A stretch of 64,000 nucleotides of DNA from Streptomyces tardus (GTDB lineage Bacteria > Actinomycetota > Actinomycetes > Streptomycetales > Streptomycetaceae), in contig NZ_JAELVF020000002.1 of the NCBI RefSeq assembly GCF_018101125.2, forward strand, positions 6,576-70,575, read 5' to 3'. Positions 52,646 to 62,179 of the stretch are shown piece by piece. A program made the translations under genes and the position numbers. Every line of letters begins with the position of its first letter. Positions within the stretch are counted from its first letter, which is position 1. Under the pieces are notes generated by a model that saw nothing but the letters and a program-made list of their open reading frames with translations, did not search any database and was not told the DNA's origin.

Positions 52646-54633
52646 CGTGGGGCTTCCTTCCTGCCGGAGCGGTGACCGGTGTCGCGACCGGTGGGGTGAC
52701 CGGTGTCGCGACCGGCGGGCTGCCGGATGTCGGTGAAGCGGGCGGCCTGGAGTTCGAAGAGGCGGGCGTACTCGCCGCCGGCGTCCAGCAGTTGGCGGTG
52801 GGTGCCCTGCTCGGTGACCCGTCCGGCCTCCAGCAGGGCTATCCGGTCTGCCTGCCGCACCGTCGAGAGGCGGTGCGAGATGAGCACCACCGTCGCTCCG
52901 GTGACCTCGGCGACGACCTGGCGGTAGAAGCGGGCCTCCGCGTGGACGTCCAGATGGGCCGTCGGCTCGTCCAGGACCAGCAGGTCCCGTCCGTGTTCGA
53001 CGGCGAAGACCGCGCGGGCGATCGCGACGCGCTGCCACTGCCCGCCGGAGAGGTCCGTGCCGCCGGCGCGGTCGGCGCTGAGCACGGTGTCGTAGCCGTC
53101 CGGGCCCCGTTCGGCGAGGGTGTCGACGCCGGCGCGGCGTGCGGCGGCTCGGATCCCTTCCTCGTCGTGGCGGTGTTCGGGCGCCGAGAGAGCGATGTTG
53201 TCGGCGAGGGAGAGCGGATAGCGGTTGAAGTCCTGGAAGACGACCGCGACGCGCTTGCGCCACGCCGACACCCCTGCCTCCTCCAGCGGCCTTCCGTCCA
53301 CGCACAGCCGGCCGGCGGTCGGACGGTAGAGGCCCGAAATCAGTTTGATCAGTGTGGTCTTGCCGACGCCGTTGTGCCCGACCAGTGCCAGGACCTCGCC
53401 GGGACGGACGGTCAGGTCGAGACCGTCGATGACCGGGTGCCGGCTCGCGGGGTAGGTGAAGACGAGCCCTTCGGTGCTCAGTGTCGCCGGAGCGCCGGCC
53501 GCCGCCGCAGCCACCGGCTCGGCCCGCTGGACGTCGGTGACGGCGGGTGCCGGGTTCCTGCGGTGGGCGGTGTTCAGCCGCTCCATCGCCCGGACCGCGC
53601 CGAGGCCGTACTCGATGTCGAACGCTTCGCGCCCCATGGAGGCGATCTGGAAGACGCCCCATGCGGCGACGATCACGGCCATCAGGTCACTGACCGGGAG
53701 AGTGCCGCGCGCGGCGGCCAGCCCCGGCAGGAGCAGCGCCGAGCCGGCGGCGACCGCTGCCAGCAGGGCGATCCAGCCCTGCTGGCGCAGGATCCCCCGA
53801 CGGGCCGACCAGATCGTCTGCGCCCAGTCCAGCACTTCGCGCGTGCGCCGCCGGACCACCCACTCGTGCAGGCCGAAGAGTCGAACTTCCTTGGCTGCCG
53901 GCCCGGTCGAGGCCACGTCGCTCCAGTACTGCGCCCGGCGGCGCATGCCCTCGCGCTTGTCGCGCACCTCGGCCAGGTACACCCACCAGCGGCGGATCAG
54001 CGCGCGGTTGACGAGACAGACCAGCAGCAGGGCGACGGCGAGCCATGCAGAGAAGGACACGGCGATCACGGCGGCGGAGCCCAGCGCCCCCAGGAAGCGG
54101 AAGCACAGGCGGAGTTGGCCCACCGCCGCGGTTCCCGGTGACCGGACCCGGCCCTCACCGACGTCCGAGGCACGAGCGGCGTCGTCGGCGAAGACCGGGT
54201 CCTCCAGATGCGCCATGCTCGACGGCGCCATGGCCAACCGGCGAACCCTGCGCCGCATACGTGCGTCGATGCGTCCGGCCGTGTACTGCTCCAGGGCCCT
54301 GCCCACCGAGGTGAGGACCTCGTCGGCCACCAGCAGCACGGAGATGGCAACCAGCGGCCCCACCACCGTCGAAGCGGCCCCGCTCCCGGTGGCGGCGCCG
54401 GTGAGCCCGGCCACCAGCCAGCCGGTGGCCATCGCGGTGAGGGCGGGCACCGCGGCCGTCCACAGGTGGACCAGGATCAGGAGCGCGCTGACGCTGCGTT
54501 CGGCGGCGGACAGTCGCAGCAGGTCGATCCGGTCGCTGAGCAGCGAGCGTTGCGCCGTCCACCAGAGCGTGCGCCGGACCGTGGTCTTCGCGGGGCCGGG
54601 CAACCGCGCCGCAGAGGGGTTGCCGGTGCTCAT
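52642..54633 (-). CDS. ABC exporter, fused permease-ATPase (2)
   Basis: A 663-residue ABC subfamily B half-transporter. Membrane domain with about six helices (SALLILVHLWTAAVPALTAMATGWLVAG, GPLVAISVLLVADEVL, AAVIAVSFSAWLAVALLLVCLV), ATPase with Walker A LVGHNGVGKTTLIKLI, FQDFNRYPLSLADNIAL, canonical signature DLSGGQWQRVAIARA, Walker B LLVLDEPTAHLD and LISHRLS. The C-terminus has tandem GRDTGHPTG-like repeats. It overlaps by ATGA with both the condensation-protein gene upstream and exporter 1 downstream, so all three are made together. Probable product or precursor exporter. Confidence 0.9.
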   Translation of the reverse strand: MSTGNPSAARLPGPAKTTVRRTLWWTAQRSLLSDRIDLLRLSAAERSVSALLILVHLWTAAVPALTAMATGWLVAGLTGAATGSGAASTVVGPLVAISVLLVADEVLTSVGRALEQYTAGRIDARMRRRVRRLAMAPSSMAHLEDPVFADDAARASDVGEGRVRSPGTAAVGQLRLCFRFLGALGSAAVIAVSFSAWLAVALLLVCLVNRALIRRWWVYLAEVRDKREGMRRRAQYWSDVASTGPAAKEVRLFGLHEWVVRRRTREVLDWAQTIWSARRGILRQQGWIALLAAVAAGSALLLPGLAAARGTLPVSDLMAVIVAAWGVFQIASMGREAFDIEYGLGAVRAMERLNTAHRRNPAPAVTDVQRAEPVAAAAAGAPATLSTEGLVFTYPASRHPVIDGLDLTVRPGEVLALVGHNGVGKTTLIKLISGLYRPTAGRLCVDGRPLEEAGVSAWRKRVAVVFQDFNRYPLSLADNIALSAPEHRHDEEGIRAAARRAGVDTLAERGPDGYDTVLSADRAGGTDLSGGQWQRVAIARAVFAVEHGRDLLVLDEPTAHLDVHAEARFYRQVVAEVTGATVVLISHRLSTVRQADRIALLEAGRVTEQGTHRQLLDAGGEYARLFELQAARFTDIRQPAGRDTGHPTGRDTGHRSGRKEAPR

Positions 54634-56663
54634 CGGTCGCAGTCCTCCCGGTGCGCGACGCACAGGTCCGCCACCGCACGCAGGGGCCACGGCCCCAGCA
54701 GATCGTCCGGGTTGGGCCCGGTGAATCCTTGCAGCGCGAGGCGCTGCACCACGGCCGGTGCGAGGACGGCGGTGCCTCCCTGCTGCCCGTAGGAGAGGTC
54801 CAGATCGACGGGGGCGCCGGCGACGGCTGCCGATACGGCCTCCACCAGCGCCCGGTCGGCCGGCCTGTCGGCCGCCCGGCGGCCGTCGGTGCGGCGGCCT
54901 GCGCCATCGGCGTCGGTGTGGCGGCCGTCGGCGGCGGCGTTGTGCGGCTCGGCATCGGCGGACGCCGCGGAGGTCTGCGACGTCCCGTCGAGCCATGTGA
55001 ACTCGTGCGGGCAGATGAGGTCCACTTCCGCGCGGAGCGCGACGAGGACGCGGTTGAGCACTTCCGGTTCTGCGCTCGGCCTGCCGACGAGCCGGGCGAG
55101 GAGCACGCGTTCACCCGTGGGGCGTTCCTCGACGCCGACCGAAGCGGCCTCGACACCTTCGACCGTGCGGATCAGCGTCGCCAGTTTGGCCGTGTTCACC
55201 CAGCTGTGATCGATGTGGACCCAGCCGTCCGGGTACTGGGCGACCGGCAGCGCGAACCGGTCGACCACCTCCGCGACCGTGGCCTGCGCCAGCTCCGGTT
55301 CGTCCGCGAACGCGATGAGGAACTGCTCCATCCCGGTCAGCATGCTCCGAATCTGAGATCGCTCGATGACCGTCCGGTGCGCGATGAGGTCCAGGACCGC
55401 TTCGCCGCCGCGCGGAAAGCTCCTCAGGCTGAGGTCCGCGTACTCGTCGCGCCACAGACATTCGAGCTCTTTCACCTCGGTGGGACGGGCAGGGCCGGCG
55501 GATCCGCGCAGTTCCTTCTCGAACCGGCTGCTGAAGTTCACGACGGTGCCGAGCCGGATCGAGTGGCCCCGGCGCGCTTCCACCTGTGCCTTGAGGTCCC
55601 GGAAGTGCAGATACGAATAGCGCGCACGCCTCGCGCCCACGAGGGTGCGGTTCGCGGTCTCGGCCATCAGCTCGCCGATGGTGGATTCCCCCCTCGCGCT
55701 CACGGAGACAAGCGCCTCCTGGAAGAAGCAGCCGACCGAGCGCTCGAAGCCGCGAAAGCGGTTGGAGAAGTTCGTCTTGAAGACGGTCCTGGGATTTCCG
55801 GACAGCGCGGCGACGGCGATCGAGAACGTTGCCGAAAGCGCCGAGGAAACGCTCGACCTCGATTCCCGGCGCATCTTCTGCAGAGCCAGCAGCAGCCGGG
55901 AGGAATGAAGGCAGGTCCTCAGGTAGTGATTGCCGACTCCGGCGTGCGAACCGGCGATGAAGCGAAAGCGGGGGAACTGCGCCGCCGGGGCGGAGGAGAG
56001 TACGTCCTCGCAGTACCGCAGGGCGCTGCCGTTCCGGGCGTCCCACGATCCCGAGTGCTGCTCCCGTGCGAGCGCCGCCGGCTGCAGGATCGCCGTGTCC
56101 CGTGCGGGTGTGCTCGGCGGAGCGTCGGCCGAGGGGGGCAGCCCGAGGTACCTCTCCAGGTCCGCTCGCATCACCGGGAGGCTCACTCCGTCCGCCGAAA
56201 TGTGGTTCAGCAGCAGGACGAGAGTTTTCGCGTGGTTCTCCTCCACCGTGAACCCCACGCGCAGCGGCAGGTCCACCGACTGAATCATCGGTGGGCCGAA
56301 GAGGGCGTGGAAGACCGCCTCGACGTCCTCCGGTTCGTTCCCCTCCCGCCGAAACGGAACCGGATCGTCGAACCGCTCCAGCACCGACTGGAACGGGACG
56401 CCGTCCCGGTCGGTCGGATAAACCGTGCGCAATGCCTCGTGCCGGTTCATCAGCTTTCGCACGGCCGGAGCGACCGCACTCTCCGGCACGCCTTTTCCCG
56501 GTACGCGCACGGTAAATTGAATCTTGGCGCTGTCGACGACCGGAAGCGGGAGGTGGTACTGGTACCAGTACGGCTCCTGGGACCACATGAGGGGCGCCCG
56601 CGCCTCTTCGGCACGGGGCGGGGTCCGCGGTTCTCCGCTCTCGGGGACCTGCCGCTGAGTCAT
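54630..56663 (-). CDS. Degenerate NRPS-type condensation protein
   Basis: A 677-residue protein unlike an ordinary NRPS module. Residues about 25-450 are a condensation domain: C2-type RHEALRTVYP at 74, and the HHxxxDG active-site motif present as NHISADG at 153-159, keeping the second His and the Asp. Residues about 480-570 resemble the small C-terminal part of an adenylation domain (VHIDHSWVNTAKLATLI..VEGVEAASVGVEE, CPHEFTWLDG), but no adenylation core is present. Residues about 605-677 resemble a carrier domain (DLSYGQQGGTAVLAPAVVQRL) lacking the phosphopantetheine Ser. AAAGGAG lies 6 bases before the ATG. It overlaps the exporter gene as ATGA. Confidence 0.75.
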   Translation of the reverse strand: MTQRQVPESGEPRTPPRAEEARAPLMWSQEPYWYQYHLPLPVVDSAKIQFTVRVPGKGVPESAVAPAVRKLMNRHEALRTVYPTDRDGVPFQSVLERFDDPVPFRREGNEPEDVEAVFHALFGPPMIQSVDLPLRVGFTVEENHAKTLVLLLNHISADGVSLPVMRADLERYLGLPPSADAPPSTPARDTAILQPAALAREQHSGSWDARNGSALRYCEDVLSSAPAAQFPRFRFIAGSHAGVGNHYLRTCLHSSRLLLALQKMRRESRSSVSSALSATFSIAVAALSGNPRTVFKTNFSNRFRGFERSVGCFFQEALVSVSARGESTIGELMAETANRTLVGARRARYSYLHFRDLKAQVEARRGHSIRLGTVVNFSSRFEKELRGSAGPARPTEVKELECLWRDEYADLSLRSFPRGGEAVLDLIAHRTVIERSQIRSMLTGMEQFLIAFADEPELAQATVAEVVDRFALPVAQYPDGWVHIDHSWVNTAKLATLIRTVEGVEAASVGVEERPTGERVLLARLVGRPSAEPEVLNRVLVALRAEVDLICPHEFTWLDGTSQTSAASADAEPHNAAADGRHTDADGAGRRTDGRRAADRPADRALVEAVSAAVAGAPVDLDLSYGQQGGTAVLAPAVVQRLALQGFTGPNPDDLLGPWPLRAVADLCVAHREDCDR

Positions 56664-56772
56664 CGTGCTCCTTTCGGCGTCCGGGAGGAGTCGGCGCACC
56701 GGTCGTCTCGGGGTCGGCACAGCGGCGGGCGCCACCCGGCGCGGAGGTCCGCCACAGGTGGTGCCGGCCGGT

Positions 56773-57975
56773 TCACAGCAGCTTCACGCCGCGGTCGACG
56801 AGGCACAGCGCGCCGTTGGCGGTCCACAGGCGGTCGTTGGAGTAGTTCAGCGCGGCCGAGCGAAGATCCCGCAGCGTCCGCTCCAGCGGTACGGGCGAGT
56901 CCGCGCTGTACCCGACCGTCAGTCCGGCGAGCTGCACCATGCGGTCGACCGCCTGGTAGGTCAGCTCGGAGGCAGCCGCCTTCAGGGAGTTGAGGTGGAT
57001 CTGCACCTCGGCGGCGTCGGGACGGGAACCCTCGGCGCGTACCTGCTCCACCTCTTTGCGCACCCCGCCGAGGTACCCGCTGACCAACTCCAGGTCGAGC
57101 CTGATCCGACCGAGTCGTTCGCGCACCAGCGAGGAGGAGAGACGATCGCGCTGTTCCCTGCTGAGCCAGCGCACCAGGGCGGAGAACGAGGAACGGGCGG
57201 CGCCGAGCCAGCAGGCGCTCCAGGCCAGGTGCCCCACCGGGGCCATGCTGTCCAGAGCGACCTCCCGAAAGCCGCCGGACGGCCCGACGACCTGGTCCGG
57301 CGGCACCGTGCCGGAGAGTCTCAGCGCCCCGCTGGCCGTGCCCCGCATACCGAGGGTGTTCCACCCCCCGGTCGCCTCGACCGTGAGCGCGGCGCGGTCC
57401 GCGTAGACGAGGCTGACCTCGTGCTCGCCCGCATCGGCCCTCTCGCGCATGGTGACCAGGAATCCGTCGGCGTGCTGCCCGCCGGTGACCACCGGGGCCT
57501 CGCGCCTGAGCAGGAGTTCTTCACCCGCACCGCGCTCCAGCGCGTCGGCGGCCGAGAGCAGGTGGCCGCCCGTCGCCTTCCCGGTCGTGACGGATGCCAG
57601 GTACACCTCGCCCGCGGCCACCCGAGGCAGCAACTCCGCGGCCAGGCGCGGGCCTGCGTGCCGCACCAGCACATCGACCTGCTGGCAGTGCATCGCCCAG
57701 ATCATCGCCGTGGAGAGGCACCCCCCGGCGAGGCGCTGGGCCGTGTGGACCAGGTCGGCCAGATCGGCGCCCGCGCCGCCGTACCGGCGTGGCACCAGCA
57801 GGCCGAGATGGCCCGCGCTGCGCAGGGCGGCGAGGTTCTCCACGGGGAAACGTGCGTTGCGGTCGATGTCCGCGGCATTGGCGGCCAGCAGTGCGACGAG
57901 CGCGTCCGTGACGTCCGGCGCTCCGCTGTCGCGGGCGCCCGGGGCAGAAGCGGAAGGGGTGCGGGAGTCAGACAC
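56773..57975 (-). CDS. Acyl-CoA dehydrogenase-like flavoprotein
   Basis: A 400-residue member of the acyl-CoA dehydrogenase superfamily. The N-terminal helical domain (NLAALRSAGHLGLLVPRRYGGAGADLADLVHTAQRLA) is followed by a beta domain with SVTTGKATGG, NTLGMRGTASGALRLSGT and a C-terminal helical bundle ending LERTLRDLRSAALNYSNDRLWTANGA. The usual Glu-Gly-Thr near the C-terminus is replaced, as in the monooxygenase-like branch (DszC/HsaA), so it could hydroxylate or desaturate. In this operon it probably acts on a carrier-bound acyl group. Its start overlaps the decarboxylase stop by 8 bases; a 109-base gap follows before the condensation gene. Confidence 0.82.
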   Translation of the reverse strand: MSDSRTPSASAPGARDSGAPDVTDALVALLAANAADIDRNARFPVENLAALRSAGHLGLLVPRRYGGAGADLADLVHTAQRLAGGCLSTAMIWAMHCQQVDVLVRHAGPRLAAELLPRVAAGEVYLASVTTGKATGGHLLSAADALERGAGEELLLRREAPVVTGGQHADGFLVTMRERADAGEHEVSLVYADRAALTVEATGGWNTLGMRGTASGALRLSGTVPPDQVVGPSGGFREVALDSMAPVGHLAWSACWLGAARSSFSALVRWLSREQRDRLSSSLVRERLGRIRLDLELVSGYLGGVRKEVEQVRAEGSRPDAAEVQIHLNSLKAAASELTYQAVDRMVQLAGLTVGYSADSPVPLERTLRDLRSAALNYSNDRLWTANGALCLVDRGVKLL

Positions 57976-59230
57976 GGGGAGCCACTTCCTCGGAGCTCAC
58001 GACCAGGCGGCGGGCGCTGCGGACGCGGGCGCCCTCGACGACGACCTCGATCGGGCCGGGGTGGCTCAGGAAGCCGAGCAGGCTCGCGGTCGGGCCGTAG
58101 GCGCCGGTGTTGGGGACGGCGAGCAGCTGCCCCGGCCTCGGGTCGACCAGCCGGGCCGAGGAGCTGAGCACGTCCAGCGGGGTGCAGAGCGGGCCGACCA
58201 GCGTCACCGCCGTCTGCTCGCCGTCGTCGCTCGCGCCGACGGTGAAGGGCCGGGCACCGGGCGACATCAGCCGGCCGAGGCCTGTCATCCCGCCGAGCAC
58301 GTTGACCCCGGCGTCCAGCACCACGAAGGTCCGGCCGCCCGAGGTCTTCACGTCGAGGACGGTGGTGAGCAGGGTGCCGGCGGTGGCCGTCAGATAGCGG
58401 CCCGACTCGAAGAGAATGCGCGGCCGGCCTCGGCGCCAGCCCGGGAACGCCCCGTCCAGCTCGCTCTCGATACCTGCCGCGAGGTCCGGATGGCGGGCCA
58501 GTGTGCCCGGCCGCGCCATGGGCGCCGGGAACCCGCCGCCGAGCGCGAGCCGTTGCGGGGCGAGTTCCGCCGCGCCGCAGACGTCTCGGACGGCGGCAAG
58601 GGCGTTGCGGAACTCCTGGAGCAGCGCGGCGGGGTCCTCGACGTTGGTGGCGCTGAAGGTGTGGGTGCCGACGGGGCGAGCTCGGCCACGAGGCCGCAAC
58701 AGTGCGGCGATCTCCTGCCGGTTGGCCACGTCGGTGCCGAACGCGGTGGGTCGTCCGGTCATGCGCAGGGAGCCGCGGGCGCTGCCGCGAGGGGTGTTGA
58801 GGCGCACGAGGTACTCGGCGTCGACGCCCGTCCGGCCGCAGGCGTCGGCGAGCCGGTCCCGGTCGGCCTGCGACTCCACCGAGAAGCGGCGCACTCCGGC
58901 GGACAGGGCCTCGGTCAGCTGCCGAAGGTGTTTGCCCGGCCCGGTGTACATGATCTTCTCCGGCGGGCAGCCGGCGTTCAGGGCGGCGGCGAGTTCGCCG
59001 GTGGAGCTGACCTCCGCGCCGTTGCCGCCGACGAGGAGCCGGCCGACGACCGCCGGGTGCGGATTCGCCTTCAGCGAGTACATCAGGCCGCCGTCGGTGG
59101 GGAGATCCGCGGCGAGGGCCGCGGCGGCCGAGCTCACCGCGGCCAAGTCGTAGACGTACGCAGGCGTGCCGTACTCCCGGGCGATGCGGGTGAGCAGCCC
59201 GGTCCTGTCGGCCTCGCCGGGGCGGCTCAT
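57968..59230 (-). CDS. Type III PLP-dependent decarboxylase
   Basis: A 420-residue alanine-racemase-fold decarboxylase of the Orn/DAP/Arg group. PLP Lys54 in MYSLKANPHPAV, VEVSST-type strand region GAEVSSTGELAAAL, phosphate-binding GGGFPAP, FESGRYLTATAG, and the C-terminal catalytic GPLCTPLDVLS with Cys and Asp, as expected of an active decarboxylase. Close relatives are found next to an acyl ligase and a carrier protein in exosortase-A-associated loci, and BtrK of butirosin biosynthesis decarboxylates a carrier-bound amino acid. It overlaps the ligase gene (ATGA) and the flavoprotein gene (8 bases). Confidence 0.88.
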   Translation of the reverse strand: MSRPGEADRTGLLTRIAREYGTPAYVYDLAAVSSAAAALAADLPTDGGLMYSLKANPHPAVVGRLLVGGNGAEVSSTGELAAALNAGCPPEKIMYTGPGKHLRQLTEALSAGVRRFSVESQADRDRLADACGRTGVDAEYLVRLNTPRGSARGSLRMTGRPTAFGTDVANRQEIAALLRPRGRARPVGTHTFSATNVEDPAALLQEFRNALAAVRDVCGAAELAPQRLALGGGFPAPMARPGTLARHPDLAAGIESELDGAFPGWRRGRPRILFESGRYLTATAGTLLTTVLDVKTSGGRTFVVLDAGVNVLGGMTGLGRLMSPGARPFTVGASDDGEQTAVTLVGPLCTPLDVLSSSARLVDPRPGQLLAVPNTGAYGPTASLLGFLSHPGPIEVVVEGARVRSARRLVVSSEEVAPRV

Positions 59231-60744
59231 TGCGCCCACCCCGCCGAGCGCAGCTCCTCGCGGTCCACCTTGCCGTGTGCCGTAAGGGGCAGCTCCGCCA
59301 GTACGACGCAGCGGTCCGGCGCCCGCGCGGCGCCCAGTCGCTCCACCAGCGCACGCAGCACCTCGCGTGCCGCGAGTTCGGTGGCCACCCATACGGTCAG
59401 CACGCCGGCGGCGTCGGGCGGGGCCGCGGCGGCCGACCGCACCCCCGGGACGTCCAGCAGGGCCGTTTCCAGCTCCTGGGTGCTCATCCGCCAGCCGCGG
59501 TGCTTGAAGATGTCGTCGCTCCTGCCGAGGAAGTAGAGCCGACCGTCCGAATCGATACGGCCGGTGTCGCCCGTGTAGACGGCCCTGCCGTCGCCGTCCG
59601 GGGACGGGCCGAAGCGGCGCGCGGTCTCCTCGGGTGCGTTCCGGTATCCGGCCATGACGTGCGGACCCGCGGAGACGATCTGGCCGACGGTGTCCGGCGG
59701 TTGCGGGCGACCGCGCTCGTCCACGACGAACAGTCGGGTGCCCGGCAGGGCCCGGCCGACGGTGCCCGGATGCGTCAGATCCTCGTCGTGATCGGCCGCG
59801 GTGATGCGCTTGCACTCGGTCATCCCGTACATGCACACCAGGGAGCTGCCGGGAAACGCGGCACGGACCCGTGCGGCGTCCGCACCGACGAGGGCCGCTC
59901 CGGTGTTGGTCAGCAGCCGGACCCGGGTGGGGCGCGGGTCGCGCTCCGCGAGCCTGGCCAGCACGGTGCCGTAGGCGGGCACCAGGGGCAGCACACTGGC
60001 GCCCGCCTCCCTCAGCCTGGCCGGCTCGTCGGCCGACAACCCCCCCGGCGGCAGCACCAGTTCGGCACCGGCCAGCGCGCAGAGGAAGAACTGGTAGAGC
60101 CCGTAGTCGAAGGAGAGCGGCAGCCGGTTCCAGACCACGTCCTGCGACCGGTAGCCGAGCCGCTCGGAGATGGCACGGGCGGCGAAGACCACCGCCCGGT
60201 GCGGGCAGACGATGCCCTTGGGTCGTCCGGTGGAGCCCGAGGTGTAGAGCAGCAGTGCCTCTTCGGACGCTCCTGCCGTGCCGCGGGTACGCGGTCGGGC
60301 GGCGGGAGGGGCGCCGTCGCGCAGCAGAGTGGAGATGCGGACCGCGGCGCTGCCTCCGGCGGGCGGGGCCTGCCCGTCGTCGTCGACCGCCACGAGCACC
60401 GGCAGTGCATCGCTCAGCAGGTGGGAGAGCTCGAAGTCGCTGCTTGCCGGGCGCGCCGGCACGAGGGAGCAGCCGGCCCGCAGCACACCGAAGAGAAGCG
60501 CGGCGAACTCCCGGCCCGGCCGCAGCACCGAGAGCACTCGGCTGCCGGGCTCGACGCCGAGCTCGGCGAGCCGGTCCGCGACCGTCCGACTGGCCGCGGA
60601 GAGACGACTCCAGGTCCAGGCCCCGGTGGCGCCGCGCACCGCCGGGCGCTGGCCGTGCAGATCGGCGGCCCGGTCGAGGAGCGCGACAAGATCGGCGGGT
60701 TCGGTCGGTGCCGGCGGCGCGACGAAAGCGGGGTCTGTCACCAT
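59227..60744 (-). CDS. Adenylate-forming acyl/amino-acid ligase
   Basis: A 505-residue AMP-binding enzyme. All core motifs: LLYTSGSTGRPKGIV at about 166-179 (P-loop), LPLSFDYGLYQFF, MYGMTECKRIT, YTGDTGRID, FLGRSDDIFKHRGWRMSTQELE (hinge) and the catalytic Lys in TAHGKVDREEL. The SFDYGLYQF segment is typical of free-standing ligases linked with carrier proteins, such as the exosortase-A-associated ligase. It has no carrier domain of its own; the separate carrier at 62180 is the natural partner. First gene of the six-gene operon. The substrate cannot be deduced. Confidence 0.88.
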   Translation of the reverse strand: MVTDPAFVAPPAPTEPADLVALLDRAADLHGQRPAVRGATGAWTWSRLSAASRTVADRLAELGVEPGSRVLSVLRPGREFAALLFGVLRAGCSLVPARPASSDFELSHLLSDALPVLVAVDDDGQAPPAGGSAAVRISTLLRDGAPPAARPRTRGTAGASEEALLLYTSGSTGRPKGIVCPHRAVVFAARAISERLGYRSQDVVWNRLPLSFDYGLYQFFLCALAGAELVLPPGGLSADEPARLREAGASVLPLVPAYGTVLARLAERDPRPTRVRLLTNTGAALVGADAARVRAAFPGSSLVCMYGMTECKRITAADHDEDLTHPGTVGRALPGTRLFVVDERGRPQPPDTVGQIVSAGPHVMAGYRNAPEETARRFGPSPDGDGRAVYTGDTGRIDSDGRLYFLGRSDDIFKHRGWRMSTQELETALLDVPGVRSAAAAPPDAAGVLTVWVATELAAREVLRALVERLGAARAPDRCVVLAELPLTAHGKVDREELRSAGWAQ

Positions 60745-62179
60745 TCGCCCTCACCGCCGTGCCCGACCGACGGGTGGCGGTGGCGGCCGTGCTGCGCCCC
60801 CGGCGCTCTGCTCCGATCCGCCGGTACGGCGGGGCCTCCGTCGGGCACGACGTTCCGCTCCGGCGCCCGGACGGCGGTGGCGCGCGCGGCCACGGCGCCG
60901 CGCGGCGTACGGAGCGGCACGCGCTCCGTACGGGGGACGCAGGCGCCGGACATCTCGCCGGGAGGCTCCTCCGAGGGCGGGTCTCCGGGCCTCCGCGCCG
61001 GCACACGGGCCGGTGGGATCCGGCGCCCCCGGCCGCCGGTGCGCCGACCGGGCAGAGCGTCCCTCGGCACCGCCCCGGCAGCCATGGAAACGACCGCCAC
61101 CGCACCCGCGGCAGCCGTGAACTCCCGAGCGGCGATCCGCATGCCTCTCGCAGAGACGGAGAACAGCCTGTCGCTGAAGTTCGGCGAGGCGTCGGAATTC
61201 ACCGGCGCCCTGGTCTTCTTCACCGTGCACTCCGAAATCACAGCTGGATTCATTGCTCTCACACATCAGAATTCGTACGGGTACGCACTTCACGTTTCAC
61301 ACGGACGCGTCTCGAATTCGCGGGCCGAGCCGCCGGTATCTCCCTCCGCCACAATCTAGGGCCGGCGGATATATTTCCGATCTCCGATCGATCAGCACCT
61401 CTGACGGAGCCCACGCCCCGCCCGCGTCCCTGCCCACGGCGCCGACCGCCGGGCGGACGCGGCGTACCGGCTACCGGCTACCGGCCGGGACGGCGACTCC
61501 TGCCCGTACGTCGTGGCGGGGCGTCCGGCGGCCGACGCAGCGCAGCCGGTCGGGCCGGGTGCGGGCAGCTCACCCGCGCGGGCCGCCGCCCGGGGAGAGC
61601 GCGCACGGGCTCCGAGCCGGTACCGCCCCGCGGCACTGCGTACGGCCCCCGCGCCGGATCGGGCCCCGGCCCGCTCTCCCCTCCCCGACGGGAGACGTAC
61701 GCCGTCACGGGAGGCGGCACGGTCAACGCCCGGACTTCGTACGGCTGTTGCCCGGTCGGACGTCCGGACACGGTCGACCGGCACCCACCCGGCGGGCGGG
61801 GCAGCGCAGACGGAGAGCCGCGTGCCCCGCCGCGGAGGCAGGGCCGGCTCGGTGTCCGGCTGCGCACCGGCGATCGACACGGCGGGGCCGTGCAGGTCCG
61901 GCGGGCTGCGCGGCGCCCCCGGGCCGACGGGCGGGGCGGCGGGGCGATGCGGAACCACCTCGTGCCTCCGCATCGGGAGCCCCCCTCGGCCCGCCCCGGG
62001 CCGGACGGACCCAGCCGGCGTTCGCGCCCGGGGCGCAGGTGCACCGTCCGTCGCCGGTCGACGAACGCCACAGGAATGCGCAGCCTTTCCCCAGCGTCTT
62101 CCCGGGCGCCTCGACACTGGAACAATGCAGAATGTTCTGCGACGATTCGAGTCGCCACCGGAATGCGAAGGGCCCATCC
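60745..62179. other. Long intergenic regulatory region between the operon and the carrier gene
   Basis: This 1435-base region separates the divergent ligase operon and the carrier-protein gene. No reading frame is convincing: minus-strand frames are Arg/Pro-rich, and a plus-strand frame at 61084-61359 (92 codons) lacks a ribosome site. Bases about 61180-61400 are clearly less GC-rich than the surroundings and hold a tandem heptamer TCCGATC (61376-61389). The remainder is GC-rich and holds no recognisable gene. It may be a promoter and long leader region, or include a decayed gene. Confidence 0.55.
62127..62140. promoter_or_regulatory. Palindrome upstream of the carrier gene
   Basis: GCAGAA and TTCTGC form a perfect 6-base inverted repeat around two bases, 39 bases before the carrier ATG. 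The position is right for an operator. The binder is unknown; the local SARP and LuxR-type regulators are candidates only by proximity. Confidence 0.35.

Noticed and set aside
60738..61262. 174-codon minus-strand frame directly upstream of the ligase gene
   Set aside because: It contains a weak signal-peptide-like stretch but then becomes Arg/Pro/Gly-rich and overlaps the ligase start; codon use is not convincing.
61084..61359. 92-codon plus-strand frame in the AT-rich part of the intergenic region
   Set aside because: The middle looks protein-like (LSLKFGEASEF, then ALVFFTVHSE), but there is no ribosome site, third-codon bias fades in the second half, and no family is recognised. Left as a candidate to test.
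61376..61389. TCCGATC tandem heptamers as SARP binding sites
   Set aside because: SARP heptamers are usually spaced about 11 bases apart; these are directly adjacent, so the match is poor.
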